A DNA stretch of 64,000 bases from Homoserinimonas sp044769865 (GTDB lineage Bacteria > Actinomycetota > Actinomycetes > Actinomycetales > Microbacteriaceae): the NCBI RefSeq assembly GCF_044769865.1, contig NZ_JBIZWA010000001.1:62001-126000 (forward strand), in the 5' to 3' direction. A program made the translations under genes and the position numbers. Positions 1-6,852 of this stretch are shown here, piece by piece. Every line of letters starts with the position of its first letter. Within the stretch, counting starts at the first letter, position 1. Under the pieces are notes generated by a model, which ran no database searches, was not told the origin of the DNA, and worked only from the letters and a program-made list of their open reading frames with translations.

Positions 1-745
1 GCGAGTTCTTGCGCATGAAGACCTGCCCGCCGAGGCCGACGATCGCCTGCGCGGCCGTGCCGTGGCCGTGGTGCTCGAAGCGCTGGCGGTAGAAGTTCAC
101 CATCTTCGCCGTGTGCGAGCCTGGCCAGAAGATGTGGTTGGCGAAGAAGCCATCACCGTAATACGCCGCCTGCTCGGCGATCTCAGGGCTGCGGATGCTG
201 CCGTGCCAGACAAAGGGGGCGACCCCGTCGAGCGGCCGCGGCGTGGACTGGAAGCCCTGCAACGGGGTGCGGAACTGGCCGCTCCAGTCGACGAAGTCCT
301 CCCGCCAGAGCCGACGCAGGAGGGCGTACTTCTCGAGTGCGAGCGGGATGCCCTGGCGGATGTCCTCGCCGAACCACGGGTAGACCGGGCCGGTATTGCC
401 GCGGCCGAGCGTGAGGTCCATGCGACCGTCGGAGAGGTGCTGGAGCATCGCGTAGTCCTCCGCGAGCCGCACGGGGTCGTTCGTCGTGATGAGCGTCGTG
501 GCGGTCGAGAGGATGAGCTTCTCGGTCTTCGCGGCGAGCCAGCTATTGATCGCGACGGGGCTCGACGGGAAGAACGGCGGGTTGTGGTGCTCCCCCATCG
601 CGAAGACGTCGAGGCCCACGGCTTCGGCGTGCTGCGCGATGGTCACGATGTCCTTGATGCGCGAGGCATCCGTGGGCGTGTGGCCCGTCGTCGGGTCGGT
701 GGTGATGTCGCCGACGCTGAAGATGCCGAACTGCATCTGCCCCAT
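1..745 (-). CDS. LLM-class flavin-dependent oxidoreductase (bacterial luciferase-like), 3' end cut by window
   Basis: About 248 N-terminal residues are present; the gene runs off the left edge of the window. The protein opens with a beta-strand 'QFGIFSVGD' followed by HAEAVGLDVFAMGEHH, the TIM-barrel start and the E-H-H segment typical of luciferase-like FMN-dependent monooxygenases; 'DLTLGRGN' and 'EDYAMLQHLSDGR' are further family blocks. Known members oxidise small substrates with reduced flavin supplied by a separate reductase; the substrate cannot be read here. The ATG at 745-743 is chosen because AAGGAG lies 6-7 nt upstream on the minus strand. An imperfect palindrome just upstream (763-780) may be an operator. 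Confidence 0.88.
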   Translation of the reverse strand, partial: MGQMQFGIFSVGDITTDPTTGHTPTDASRIKDIVTIAQHAEAVGLDVFAMGEHHNPPFFPSSPVAINSWLAAKTEKLILSTATTLITTNDPVRLAEDYAMLQHLSDGRMDLTLGRGNTGPVYPWFGEDIRQGIPLALEKYALLRRLWREDFVDWSGQFRTPLQGFQSTPRPLDGVAPFVWHGSIRSPEIAEQAAYYGDGFFANHIFWPGSHTAKMVNFYRQRFEHHGHGTAAQAIVGLGGQVFMRKNS

Positions 746-762
746 GTCCTTCTCCTTGCTTC

Positions 763-780
763 GATACGTTTGCATGTATC
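763..780. promoter_or_regulatory. Inverted repeat upstream of the luciferase-like gene, candidate operator
   Basis: GATAC (763-767) and GTATC (776-780) form an inverted repeat around an 8-nt centre. The outer flanks also match imperfectly (CTTCGATAC / GTATCAAG). It lies 18-35 nt upstream of the oxidoreductase ATG, where a repressor could block transcription. The regulator is not identified. Confidence 0.4.
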
Positions 781-859
781 AAGACAAACGCACGGATGCC
801 CCGGATATTCCCACCTTGCGAACCTTCTCAATGACGGGGGCGGGTGCGAGTATCGGGGC

Positions 860-2068
860 ATGCGCTGCTCCGTCGTGCCCCCGTACCTCCTCGCCCGAAT
901 CGCGAAGAGCGATGACCCGCGCTACGCGGCCGCCTCGGAATCCGCACGCCGTTCACTCCTGGTCGATGAACCCATGCGCCGCCAGCGCTGCGAAGTGCCC
1001 GCCTCGGCCGACGCGCTGGCACCCGCTCCCGGGATGCACGGCGTCGCGGCAGCGCGTCGCACCATCTACGACGCCGAGCGCACCACGACGCTGCCGGGCC
1101 GCATCGTGCGGGAGGAAGGCGACCCGGCGAGCGGAGATGCCGCCGTCGACGAGGCGCACGACGGCCTCGGACACACGCACCGGATGTTCCTTGACGCCTT
1201 CGGGCGCGCATCCATCGACGGCCACAACATGCGACTCGACGCCGTCGTGCACTACGGCGATCGCTATGACAACGCCTTCTGGGACGGCAGTCGCATGGTC
1301 TTCGGCGATGGCGACGGGCAGGTCTTCGAGAGCTTCACGCGCTCGCTGACCGTGATCGGCCACGAGCTCGCGCACGGGGTCACACAGCACGCGGCGGGGC
1401 TCGAGTACCAGGGCCAGAGCGGAGCGCTCGCCGAGTCGATCTCCGACGTCTTCGGCACGCTCGTCGAGCAGTATGCGCTCAGCCAGCGCAGCGACGAGGC
1501 CAGCTGGCTCATCGGCGAGGGACTCTTCACCCCGCTCGTGCAAGGGCGCGCCCTGCGATCCATGCTTGAGCCTGGAACCGCCTTCGACGACGACGTCATC
1601 GGCCGCGACCCGCAACCTGCGCACATGCGGGACTACATCGTCACGAACGAAGACAACGGCGGGGTGCACCTCGACTCGGGGATCCCCAACCGCGCATTCG
1701 CGCTTGCCGCCATCGCAATCGGCGGCAACGCCTGGGAGCGCGCCGGCCAGGTCTGGTACGACACCCTCACCTCGGGGCGCCTCAGCCGCACCGTCACGTT
1801 CACGGTGTTCGCGGCTGCGACCGTGGAGGCCGCGGGCGCGCGCTACGGAGCGGACTCCCCCGAGACCCGAGCAGTGCGGGAGGGCTGGGATGCCGTGGGG
1901 TGCCACAGTGAACGACCACGAGGTCAAGCTCACCATTGTGCGGAGCGGGGGCTTCGCCGGACTCAGCCGACAATGGAGCGCCGTCATCGACCCGCAGGAA
2001 CCGGAATGGGAGGAACTGCTCACCCGCATCCCGCGCGACGATGTCGCAAACGACACCGGCCAGCGTGA
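860..2068 (+). CDS. M4-family (protealysin-type) neutral metallopeptidase; 3' end probably frameshifted
   Basis: Zinc endopeptidase of the thermolysin family. The HELAH motif is at residues 168-172 (zinc ligands H168 and H172, catalytic E169), the third zinc ligand is E192 in AESISD, and NEDNGGVHLDSGIPN supplies the conserved downstream histidine block. The N-terminus carries PPYLL, the short PPL-type propeptide motif of protealysin-like enzymes, and there is no Sec signal, so the enzyme is probably cytoplasmic or exported non-classically. The family normally ends soon after a 'GWxAVGV' block; here the frame continues about 50 residues past VREGWDAVG into unrelated Arg/His-rich sequence overlapping the inhibitor gene. 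One extra G in GTGGGG (1895-1900) would give AVGVPQ-stop with a GTGA overlap onto the next gene, so a natural or sequencing frameshift is likely. Confidence 0.85.
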   Translation: MRCSVVPPYLLARIAKSDDPRYAAASESARRSLLVDEPMRRQRCEVPASADALAPAPGMHGVAAARRTIYDAERTTTLPGRIVREEGDPASGDAAVDEAHDGLGHTHRMFLDAFGRASIDGHNMRLDAVVHYGDRYDNAFWDGSRMVFGDGDGQVFESFTRSLTVIGHELAHGVTQHAAGLEYQGQSGALAESISDVFGTLVEQYALSQRSDEASWLIGEGLFTPLVQGRALRSMLEPGTAFDDDVIGRDPQPAHMRDYIVTNEDNGGVHLDSGIPNRAFALAAIAIGGNAWERAGQVWYDTLTSGRLSRTVTFTVFAAATVEAAGARYGADSPETRAVREGWDAVGCHSERPRGQAHHCAERGLRRTQPTMERRHRPAGTGMGGTAHPHPARRCRKRHRPA

Positions 2069-2237
2069 TCGCTTCGTCTACCTGGTGACCTGCGAACCGC
2101 CCACGGCCGAGCGCCCCTACTGGCAGTGCGAGGTGCCAGAGGGCCAGTTCACAGGGCCGTGGCAGGACCTGCTCGAGCGAGTGCGGGCCGCGGGGGACAG
2201 CGACGGAGACGAGAAACGGGCCGCCACCCGAAGGTGA
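1908..2237 (+). CDS. Emfourin-type protealysin inhibitor
   Basis: A 109-residue protein starting at GTG 1908. The opening 'VKLTIVRSGGFAGLSRQW' and the later 'FVYLVTCE' match the compact emfourin fold, known as an intracellular inhibitor encoded directly beside protealysin-type M4 peptidases. The gene immediately follows and overlaps the metallopeptidase, so the pair probably acts as protease plus immunity/inhibitor. The GTG sits in CAGTGAAC, the GTGA overlap expected if the upstream gene ended in its ancestral frame. The last residues (EKRAATRR) are encoded within the rpsO terminator hairpin. Confidence 0.8.
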   Translation: MNDHEVKLTIVRSGGFAGLSRQWSAVIDPQEPEWEELLTRIPRDDVANDTGQRDRFVYLVTCEPPTAERPYWQCEVPEGQFTGPWQDLLERVRAAGDSDGDEKRAATRR

Positions 2238-2245
2238 CGGCCCGT
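2216..2245 (-). terminator. rpsO terminator (possibly bidirectional)
   Basis: ACGGGCCG and CGGCCCGT are perfect 8-bp arms, extended by a nearly perfect inner stem (CCACC/GGTGA) around a CGAA tetraloop. On the minus strand the hairpin is followed by TTTCTC, so it terminates rpsO. It lies across the end of the emfourin gene and could also serve that convergent gene. Confidence 0.75.
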
Positions 2246-2306
2246 CCAAGAAGATCGCGGTGTCATCGGAGACTCCCGAAGGGAGACCGACTCACGACTC
2301 CAGAGG

Positions 2307-2576
2307 TTATCGACGCAGACCGAGGCGCTCGATGAGCGAGCGGTAACGGTTGATGTCGACGTCCTGCAGGTAGCCGAGGAGTCGACGACGCTGACCGACC
2401 AGGAGGAGCAGGCCACGACGCGAGTGGTGGTCGTGCTTGTGCTCCTTGAGGTGCTCCGTGAGGTCCTTGATGCGCTGCGTCAGCATTGCAACCTGGACCT
2501 CGGGGGAACCCGTGTCGCCCGGGTGGGTCGCGTACTCTTCGATGATCGCCTTCTTGACGTCTGATTCAAGAGCCAT
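2307..2576 (-). CDS. rpsO: 30S ribosomal protein S15
   Basis: 89 residues, the normal S15 length, with the signature regions GDTGSPEVQVAMLTQRI, LTEHLKEHKHDHHSRRGL and the C-terminal YLQDVDINRYRSLIERLGLRR. It binds 16S rRNA in the platform of the small subunit. An AGGAAGGGG ribosome-binding site precedes the ATG on the minus strand. A strong terminator follows at 2245-2216, so it is transcribed alone; pnp, which usually follows rpsO, is not adjacent. The leader contains the small inverted repeat GCCGTT-CT-AACGGC near 2646-2659, which could take part in autoregulation. Confidence 0.97.
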   Translation of the reverse strand: MALESDVKKAIIEEYATHPGDTGSPEVQVAMLTQRIKDLTEHLKEHKHDHHSRRGLLLLVGQRRRLLGYLQDVDINRYRSLIERLGLRR

Positions 2577-2666
2577 AGATGGGATCCCCTTCCTCTCGTT
2601 GCGCGGTGCCGGTCACAGGATGTGCCAGCTCTCTTTCTCCGCGGCCGTTCTAACGGCAACTGCGCA

Positions 2667-2672
2667 AGTCTA
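2667..2672 (-). promoter_or_regulatory. Candidate -10 of rpsO
   Basis: TAGACT on the minus strand, about 90 nt upstream of the rpsO ATG. The same hexamer precedes ispG and helD in this window. No convincing -35 was seen. Confidence 0.35.
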
Positions 2673-2721
2673 CCACCGGTCCCTGCCGTCCGCGCCACAG
2701 CGTGCACGGATCGTGCTCGCA

Positions 2722-2727
2722 TAGCGT
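2722..2727 (+). promoter_or_regulatory. Leaderless -10 of the plsC-like gene
   Basis: TAGCGT followed by 7 nt and then the GTG start codon. There is no Shine-Dalgarno sequence. Confidence 0.6.
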
Positions 2728-2734
2728 TGGCCGG

Positions 2735-3508
2735 GTGAGCAGCAGAGAACCCATCTACACGACGGCCATCACGGCGGGGCGCGCCCTGTTCTCCGCCCTT
2801 CGACTGAGGCCGCTCGTGACGGGTGCACAGAACCTCCCGGATACAGGCGGCGCGGTCATCGCCATGACCCACTTCGGCTACCTCGACTTCGCCCTCGTGG
2901 AGTGGGCAACCTGGCGCCACAACAGGCGGCGCATCCGGTTCATGGCCAAGAAGTCCGTGTTCTCGAAGCCCGTCGTCGGCTGGCTCATGCGCGGGATGCG
3001 ACACATCCCCGTCGACATGGAGGCGGGCGCCGAAGCCTACGCCGACGCCATCGCGGCGCTGCGTCGGGGCGAACTCATCGGCGTGTTCCCCGAGGCCGGG
3101 GTCAGCGCATCGTTCACGGTGCGGGAGCTCAAGACGGGCGCCGTGCGCCTCGCGGCCGAGGCCGGGGTGCCCCTCGTGCCCGTTGCCGTCTGGGGCGGCC
3201 ATCGCCTGCTGACGAAGAACCGCCGCATCCGCACGAGGGAGCGCTTCGGCGTTCCCGTGTCGTTCGCCATCGGGCGGGCGATGCATCCCACGACGACGGA
3301 TGACCCGAAGACCGGCACCGAGGCGCTGCGGGAGGAGCTGCGGTGGCTCGTCACCCAGGCGCAGGACGGCTACCCCGACTCGGGCGCGGGGCAGTGGTGG
3401 CAGCCGCGTGAAGGCGGTGGCACGGCACCCACGCCGGACGAGGCCGCCCGCGCAGATGCTGAACGCGACCGGCGGCGCCGTCTCGAACGCCAGTCGCGAG
3501 AGGGGTGA
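2735..3508 (+). CDS. PlsC-type 1-acylglycerol-phosphate acyltransferase
   Basis: 257 residues. Acyltransferase motif I is HFGYLD (H-x4-D) and motif III appears as FPEAG in 'ELIGVFPEAGVS', which place it in the lysophosphatidate acyltransferase family acting at the cytoplasmic membrane in phospholipid synthesis. 'VPLVPVAVWGG' is the usual downstream block. The C-terminal 40 residues are charged and low in complexity. GTG 2735 is chosen because TAGCGT lies 7 nt upstream, the leaderless arrangement; a longer upstream start would lack any promoter or ribosome-binding site. It stands alone on the plus strand, divergent from rpsO. Confidence 0.88.
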   Translation: MSSREPIYTTAITAGRALFSALRLRPLVTGAQNLPDTGGAVIAMTHFGYLDFALVEWATWRHNRRRIRFMAKKSVFSKPVVGWLMRGMRHIPVDMEAGAEAYADAIAALRRGELIGVFPEAGVSASFTVRELKTGAVRLAAEAGVPLVPVAVWGGHRLLTKNRRIRTRERFGVPVSFAIGRAMHPTTTDDPKTGTEALREELRWLVTQAQDGYPDSGAGQWWQPREGGGTAPTPDEAARADAERDRRRRLERQSREG

Positions 3509-3520
3509 CCTTGGCTGCGC

Positions 3521-4255
3521 TCAGCCGAGGCTGTCGACGCGGATGACCGGCGAGACGGCCGACACGGGCTCGCGAGCGGGTCCGCGCTCGGCGCGCAGGT
3601 GCCGCACCGCGCCGGCGATGATGAGCCCCTGCCCCGCGATGTAGGTGAGCATGACGATGAAGCCCGGCTGCCACAGCTCGACGCTCGGCATGAAGCGGGC
3701 GACCGCGAGCACGGTGTCGGAGAAGAGGAACAGGAAGCCGCCGAGCCCCACCGGCACGATTGCGCGCGTCGCCGACACCGCCATGAGCCCGAGGACGATT
3801 CCATACGCGGCGAGCGGCCAGACGAGCCAGCCCACGTGGGGTGCGAGAAGCGCGACGAGCGCGATCCACCAGCCCACATAGGCGAGCGAGACGAGCGGGA
3901 GCCGCCGGACGGTCAGGTGGCGCACGATGAGGAGCACATAGAAGACGTGGGCCGCCAGGAACCCGCAGAGCCCAGCGAGGAACCACTCCTCGCCGGGAAG
4001 CATGAGGGCGATATCGCCCACCCACGACAGTGCGATCGCCGCCGCACCCAGCAGGATGACGGACCGCCGCGCTCCGGCAGCGTTGAGGAGGAACGCGAGG
4101 AGCAGGAGCGGCATGAGCAGCGGCTTGGTCAGGGCGACGAGCGCCGCGGCATCCGCACCCCCAGCGACAGCGGCGAGCGCCACCAGGTGCACGGCACCGA
4201 CGATGGCATAGGGCGCGAAAGCGAGCAGAACGCGGTTCCGCGGGGCGATCTTCAT
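3521..4255 (-). CDS. Lysoplasmalogenase (YhhN/TMEM86 family) membrane protein
   Basis: 244 residues with about eight hydrophobic helices. Conserved YhhN features are visible: an Asp in 'SWVGDIALML', 'FLAAHVFYVLLI', and FSDTVLA near the C-terminus. Characterised family members hydrolyse the vinyl-ether bond of lysoplasmalogens; the substrate here is inferred. The ATG at 4255 follows TACGCT by 6 nt on the minus strand, a leaderless start. It is convergent with the acyltransferase gene, with 12 nt between stops. Confidence 0.82.
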   Translation of the reverse strand: MKIAPRNRVLLAFAPYAIVGAVHLVALAAVAGGADAAALVALTKPLLMPLLLLAFLLNAAGARRSVILLGAAAIALSWVGDIALMLPGEEWFLAGLCGFLAAHVFYVLLIVRHLTVRRLPLVSLAYVGWWIALVALLAPHVGWLVWPLAAYGIVLGLMAVSATRAIVPVGLGGFLFLFSDTVLAVARFMPSVELWQPGFIVMLTYIAGQGLIIAGAVRHLRAERGPAREPVSAVSPVIRVDSLG

Positions 4256-4261
4256 GTCCGA

Positions 4262-4267
4262 AGCGTA
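4262..4267 (-). promoter_or_regulatory. Leaderless -10 of the lysoplasmalogenase gene
   Basis: TACGCT on the minus strand, 6 nt before the ATG at 4255. Confidence 0.55.
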
Positions 4268-4318
4268 GCGCCGTCGGGGCGAGTGGCGCGCCCCTGGCTC
4301 GGGGTGGCGCATCCGCAG

Positions 4319-4324
4319 TAGCGT
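4319..4324 (+). promoter_or_regulatory. -10 element of the short-chain dehydrogenase gene
   Basis: TAGCGT, 9 nt before ATG 4334, giving a leaderless or nearly leaderless transcript. It faces the lysoplasmalogenase -10 across about 50 nt. Confidence 0.55.
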
Positions 4325-4333
4325 GAACGCATC

Positions 4334-5125
4334 ATGACCCAGCGAAGCCGCGACGCATCGACCCCGGCGGGCCGTGCCCTCATCACGGGCGCGACCGCCG
4401 GGCTGGGCCTCGAGTTCGCCCGGCAGCTGGCCGCGAGCGGTCACGACCTCGTGCTCGTCGCGCGCGACGCGGCTCGGCTTGACGAGACGGCCGACGCGCT
4501 CGCCCGCGCGCACGGCGTGCACGTCGAGGTGCTGCCCGCCGACCTCTCCGTGCGCGAGCAGGTGGACCGCGTCGCGGAGCGCCTCGCAGACGAGGCCTCC
4601 CCCATCTCGATGCTCGTCAACAACGCGGGATTCGGACTCACGCGACCGTTCCACGCCAACGACATCGAGGAGGAGCAGAAGCATCTCGACGTGCTCGTGA
4701 CCGCCCCGCTTCGACTCGCCCACGCGGCCCTTCGGAGCATGCGGGCGCGGCATGAGGGCACCATCATCACGGTCGCCAGCGTCGCCGCGTACTCGCCGCG
4801 GGGAAGCTACGGGGCCGCCAAGTCGTGGGTGCTGAGCTTCACCCGCTGGGCCAACCTCGAATACCGCCGCGACGGCGTCACCGTCTCGGCCGTCGCCCCC
4901 GGGTTCGTGCGCACCGAGTTCCATGAACGGATGCGCGTGCGCACCGACACCATCCCCTCGCCCCTGTGGCTGCACCCGCCCCGCGTCGTGCGGGCAGCTC
5001 TCGCCGGGGCGCGCCGAGGCCGCGCCGTCGTCGTGCCGAGCACGCGCTACAAGCTGATCGTGGCCGCGTCCCGCCTTCTTCCCGATCGTGTCGTGGCGGC
5101 AGGCGCACTCAAGCCTCGTCGCTGA
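4334..5125 (+). CDS. Short-chain dehydrogenase/reductase
   Basis: 263 residues, classical SDR layout: nucleotide-binding GATAGLG near residue 19, NNAGFG about residue 95, Ser in 'VASVAAYS' and the catalytic YGAAK (Tyr-x3-Lys) near residue 155. The TGATAGLGLE start and the overall pattern resemble the DltE/YqjQ subgroup of NAD(P)-dependent oxidoreductases. The C-terminal part is rich in Arg and has a mildly hydrophobic stretch (KLIVAASRLLP). The substrate is unknown. It is convergent with the NERD-domain gene. Confidence 0.85.
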   Translation: MTQRSRDASTPAGRALITGATAGLGLEFARQLAASGHDLVLVARDAARLDETADALARAHGVHVEVLPADLSVREQVDRVAERLADEASPISMLVNNAGFGLTRPFHANDIEEEQKHLDVLVTAPLRLAHAALRSMRARHEGTIITVASVAAYSPRGSYGAAKSWVLSFTRWANLEYRRDGVTVSAVAPGFVRTEFHERMRVRTDTIPSPLWLHPPRVVRAALAGARRGRAVVVPSTRYKLIVAASRLLPDRVVAAGALKPRR

Positions 5126-5140
5126 AGCCCCCGGCCTCGC

Positions 5141-5938
5141 TCACGCACCGGAGAGGATCCGAGCCAGGACGATTGCGACGATCGCGAACGCCACAGACGC
5201 AGCACCCAGGAGGATCCACAGCTGCCGGGTCAGGCGCGCAGCAAAGACCTCGGCGCGCGCCCGCGTGAAGGCCGCCGTGTCTGCCGCGTCGACGCATCCG
5301 GGAGTCACCTCCCGCGCCCACGTCGCGGGCCTCGATGCGGCCTGCACGAGCTCGGCGAGGCGCTCGTCTGTGAGCGTTCGCGGCTGCCGCTGGATCCACC
5401 GTGTGAGTGCCCGGGCGTCCACGACCGCCACATCGAGCGGGCGCTCCGTCATCGTGACGGCGCCCGCATCGATTACGGCCAGCACGCCCGTCACGCGCAC
5501 CTCGCCCCCAGCCTCCTCCATGAGGCAGCGCTCGACGGCCCCAACGGAGTGCCGAGCACGGCGCAGCTCAGGCAGGGGATGCCCCGCAACACGGAGGCCG
5601 AGCGCCGACACCACGACCTCCTCCCCCGCCGCATACAGTGCGTGCACCGCGAAGACGCCAGCGGGGCCAACGACGACGTGGTCGATCAGCTTTCCCTCGA
5701 AGCTGGCCGACACGGAATGCAGCACAAGGTTGGAGGAATGCAGTCCCGAGAGGCTGCGGCACACCTCGAACTCGCCGGCCGCGGCCCAGAACCACGAGCG
5801 GCTCTCGACGCTCAGGGGGCTCCGCCCCAGCAGACGCGCGAGCCAGCCGCGAGGCGCGACCGCCGACTGTGCCTGGAGAAAACTCCGGATGGCAGTGGGG
5901 TCGGCACGCACGGCGGCCGCTGTGTCGTCGTCAGTCAT
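5141..5938 (-). CDS. NERD-domain (nuclease-related) protein with C-terminal membrane segment
   Basis: 265 residues. The block 'FEGKLIDHVVVGPAGVFAV' followed later by 'VRVTGVLAVIDAG' resembles the NERD domain, a fold related to restriction-like nucleases, but I do not see a full set of catalytic residues. The last 25 residues form a single hydrophobic helix (LLGAASVAFAIVAIVLA), so the protein is probably tail-anchored with the domain in the cytoplasm. Function is unknown. No clear ribosome-binding site precedes the ATG at 5938; the upstream 250 nt are rich in hairpins. Confidence 0.6.
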   Translation of the reverse strand: MTDDDTAAAVRADPTAIRSFLQAQSAVAPRGWLARLLGRSPLSVESRSWFWAAAGEFEVCRSLSGLHSSNLVLHSVSASFEGKLIDHVVVGPAGVFAVHALYAAGEEVVVSALGLRVAGHPLPELRRARHSVGAVERCLMEEAGGEVRVTGVLAVIDAGAVTMTERPLDVAVVDARALTRWIQRQPRTLTDERLAELVQAASRPATWAREVTPGCVDAADTAAFTRARAEVFAARLTRQLWILLGAASVAFAIVAIVLARILSGA

Positions 5939-5990
5939 GGACCCGTCTCAAACCGATGGTGGAGTGCTCGCCCCGCGCGTCGGGTCGCCC

Positions 5991-6017
5991 GGCACGGGAC
6001 CACAGGGGACCCGTGCC
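5991..6017. promoter_or_regulatory. Hairpin in the leader of the NERD gene
   Basis: GGCACGGG (5991-5998) pairs perfectly with CCCGTGCC (6010-6017) around an 11-nt loop, 53-79 nt upstream of the NERD-domain start codon. Function is unknown; a leader structure or attenuator is possible. Confidence 0.4.
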
Positions 6018-6098
6018 AACAGCATCGCCCGAGCCGGGGGTTTGCGGTATCCCCTTGACGGGGGCCGCGGATGAGTGAGGAAAGTTATTGCGGAAGGG

Positions 6099-6128
6099 GC
6101 TTGATTCCCCGCGCGGGGAGGCGCAAGC
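6099..6128. repeat. Palindrome TCCCCGCGCGGGGA inside a larger stem
   Basis: A perfect 14-bp palindrome lies at 6106-6119, enclosed by GCTTG (6099-6103) and CAAGC (6124-6128). It sits between the esterase terminator and the NERD leader hairpin. Confidence 0.4.
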
Positions 6129-6141
6129 TTGATGTAGAACA

Positions 6142-6189
6142 ACTCATCGCCCGGAAGAGCCGCACCAAGTGCCGCACCGGGCGATGAGT
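6142..6189 (-). terminator. Terminator of the esterase transcript
   Basis: Perfect 13-bp arms (ACTCATCGCCCGG / CCGGGCGATGAGT) separated by 22 nt, starting 4 nt after the esterase stop. On the minus strand the stem is followed by TGTTCT. The loop is long for an intrinsic terminator. Confidence 0.6.
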
Positions 6190-6192
6190 CCG

Positions 6193-6852
6193 TTACGGGG
6201 TGTTTTCTGCGGCGGAAAAGAGCACCGGCGTCAGGAACTCCCGCACGTCCTCGACCTCCTCCATCGAGATGCCGTGACCGATGCCGTCGTAGCGGCGCCG
6301 TGTCAGGGAGCAGTGTGCGGGCAACCAGCGCTCCGTGGCATCCGTCGCCTCCGTCGGGATGACCGGGTCAGCCACATCGCGCCCCCAGAAGAGCGGGGGA
6401 CGAAGCTCGGCGAGACGGTCATCGGCGGGGCACTCCCCCGGCACGACGAAGCCGGAGAGATTGACGAAGGCGGCGAAACGCTCGGGCGCGAAGCGCATGA
6501 GGTGGGTCGCGAGGGCGCCGCCCTGGCTGAAGCCGAGCACGGCGACCGGGCCTGTCGGCGCAACACGGTCGAGCCAGGCGAGGATGCCGCGCGTCGCCGC
6601 CGCGACGCCCTCGGCGGAGGGCAGGCCAGGCTGCGCGGGCGGGAACCACGTGAAGCCGCCGCCGAAGAACGGCAGGGGTGCACGCAGGGCCGCGTACACG
6701 ACACCAGGCAGGAGCACGGGGGCGAGCTGCATCAGGTCATGCTCGTGGGAGCCGCGCCCGTGCAGCAACACCACGAGGGGGCGCTCGCCCAGCGTCTCCC
6801 TCGGCTCCGACCACACGACGAGCGAATCGTCGACCTCAAGTGCTTCTGACAT
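6193..6852 (-). CDS. Alpha/beta-hydrolase of the phospholipase/carboxylesterase family
   Basis: 219 residues. Catalytic triad candidates are visible: Ser in GFSQGG, Asp in 'GRDVADPVIP' and His in 'DGIGHGIS'; the oxyanion region is 'VLLHGRGSHEHDL'. This is the small single-domain esterase family that includes YpfH/Est-type carboxylesterases; the substrate is not predictable. The ATG overlaps the stop of the upstream flavoprotein gene (TGATG), so the two are translationally coupled. The upstream coding sequence also supplies the AGGAGAGG ribosome-binding site. Confidence 0.85.
   Translation of the reverse strand: MSEALEVDDSLVVWSEPRETLGERPLVVLLHGRGSHEHDLMQLAPVLLPGVVYAALRAPLPFFGGGFTWFPPAQPGLPSAEGVAAATRGILAWLDRVAPTGPVAVLGFSQGGALATHLMRFAPERFAAFVNLSGFVVPGECPADDRLAELRPPLFWGRDVADPVIPTEATDATERWLPAHCSLTRRRYDGIGHGISMEEVEDVREFLTPVLFSAAENTP

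Noticed and set aside
62..859. Plus-strand coding upstream of the M4 peptidase in the same frame
   Set aside because: It is antisense to the luciferase-like gene. The protease-like sequence with PPYLL begins only at ATG 860.
5948..6142. A 64-codon minus-strand frame in the hairpin-rich gap before the NERD gene
   Set aside because: It has no ribosome-binding site, starts inside the terminator trailer and shows no recognisable protein pattern.
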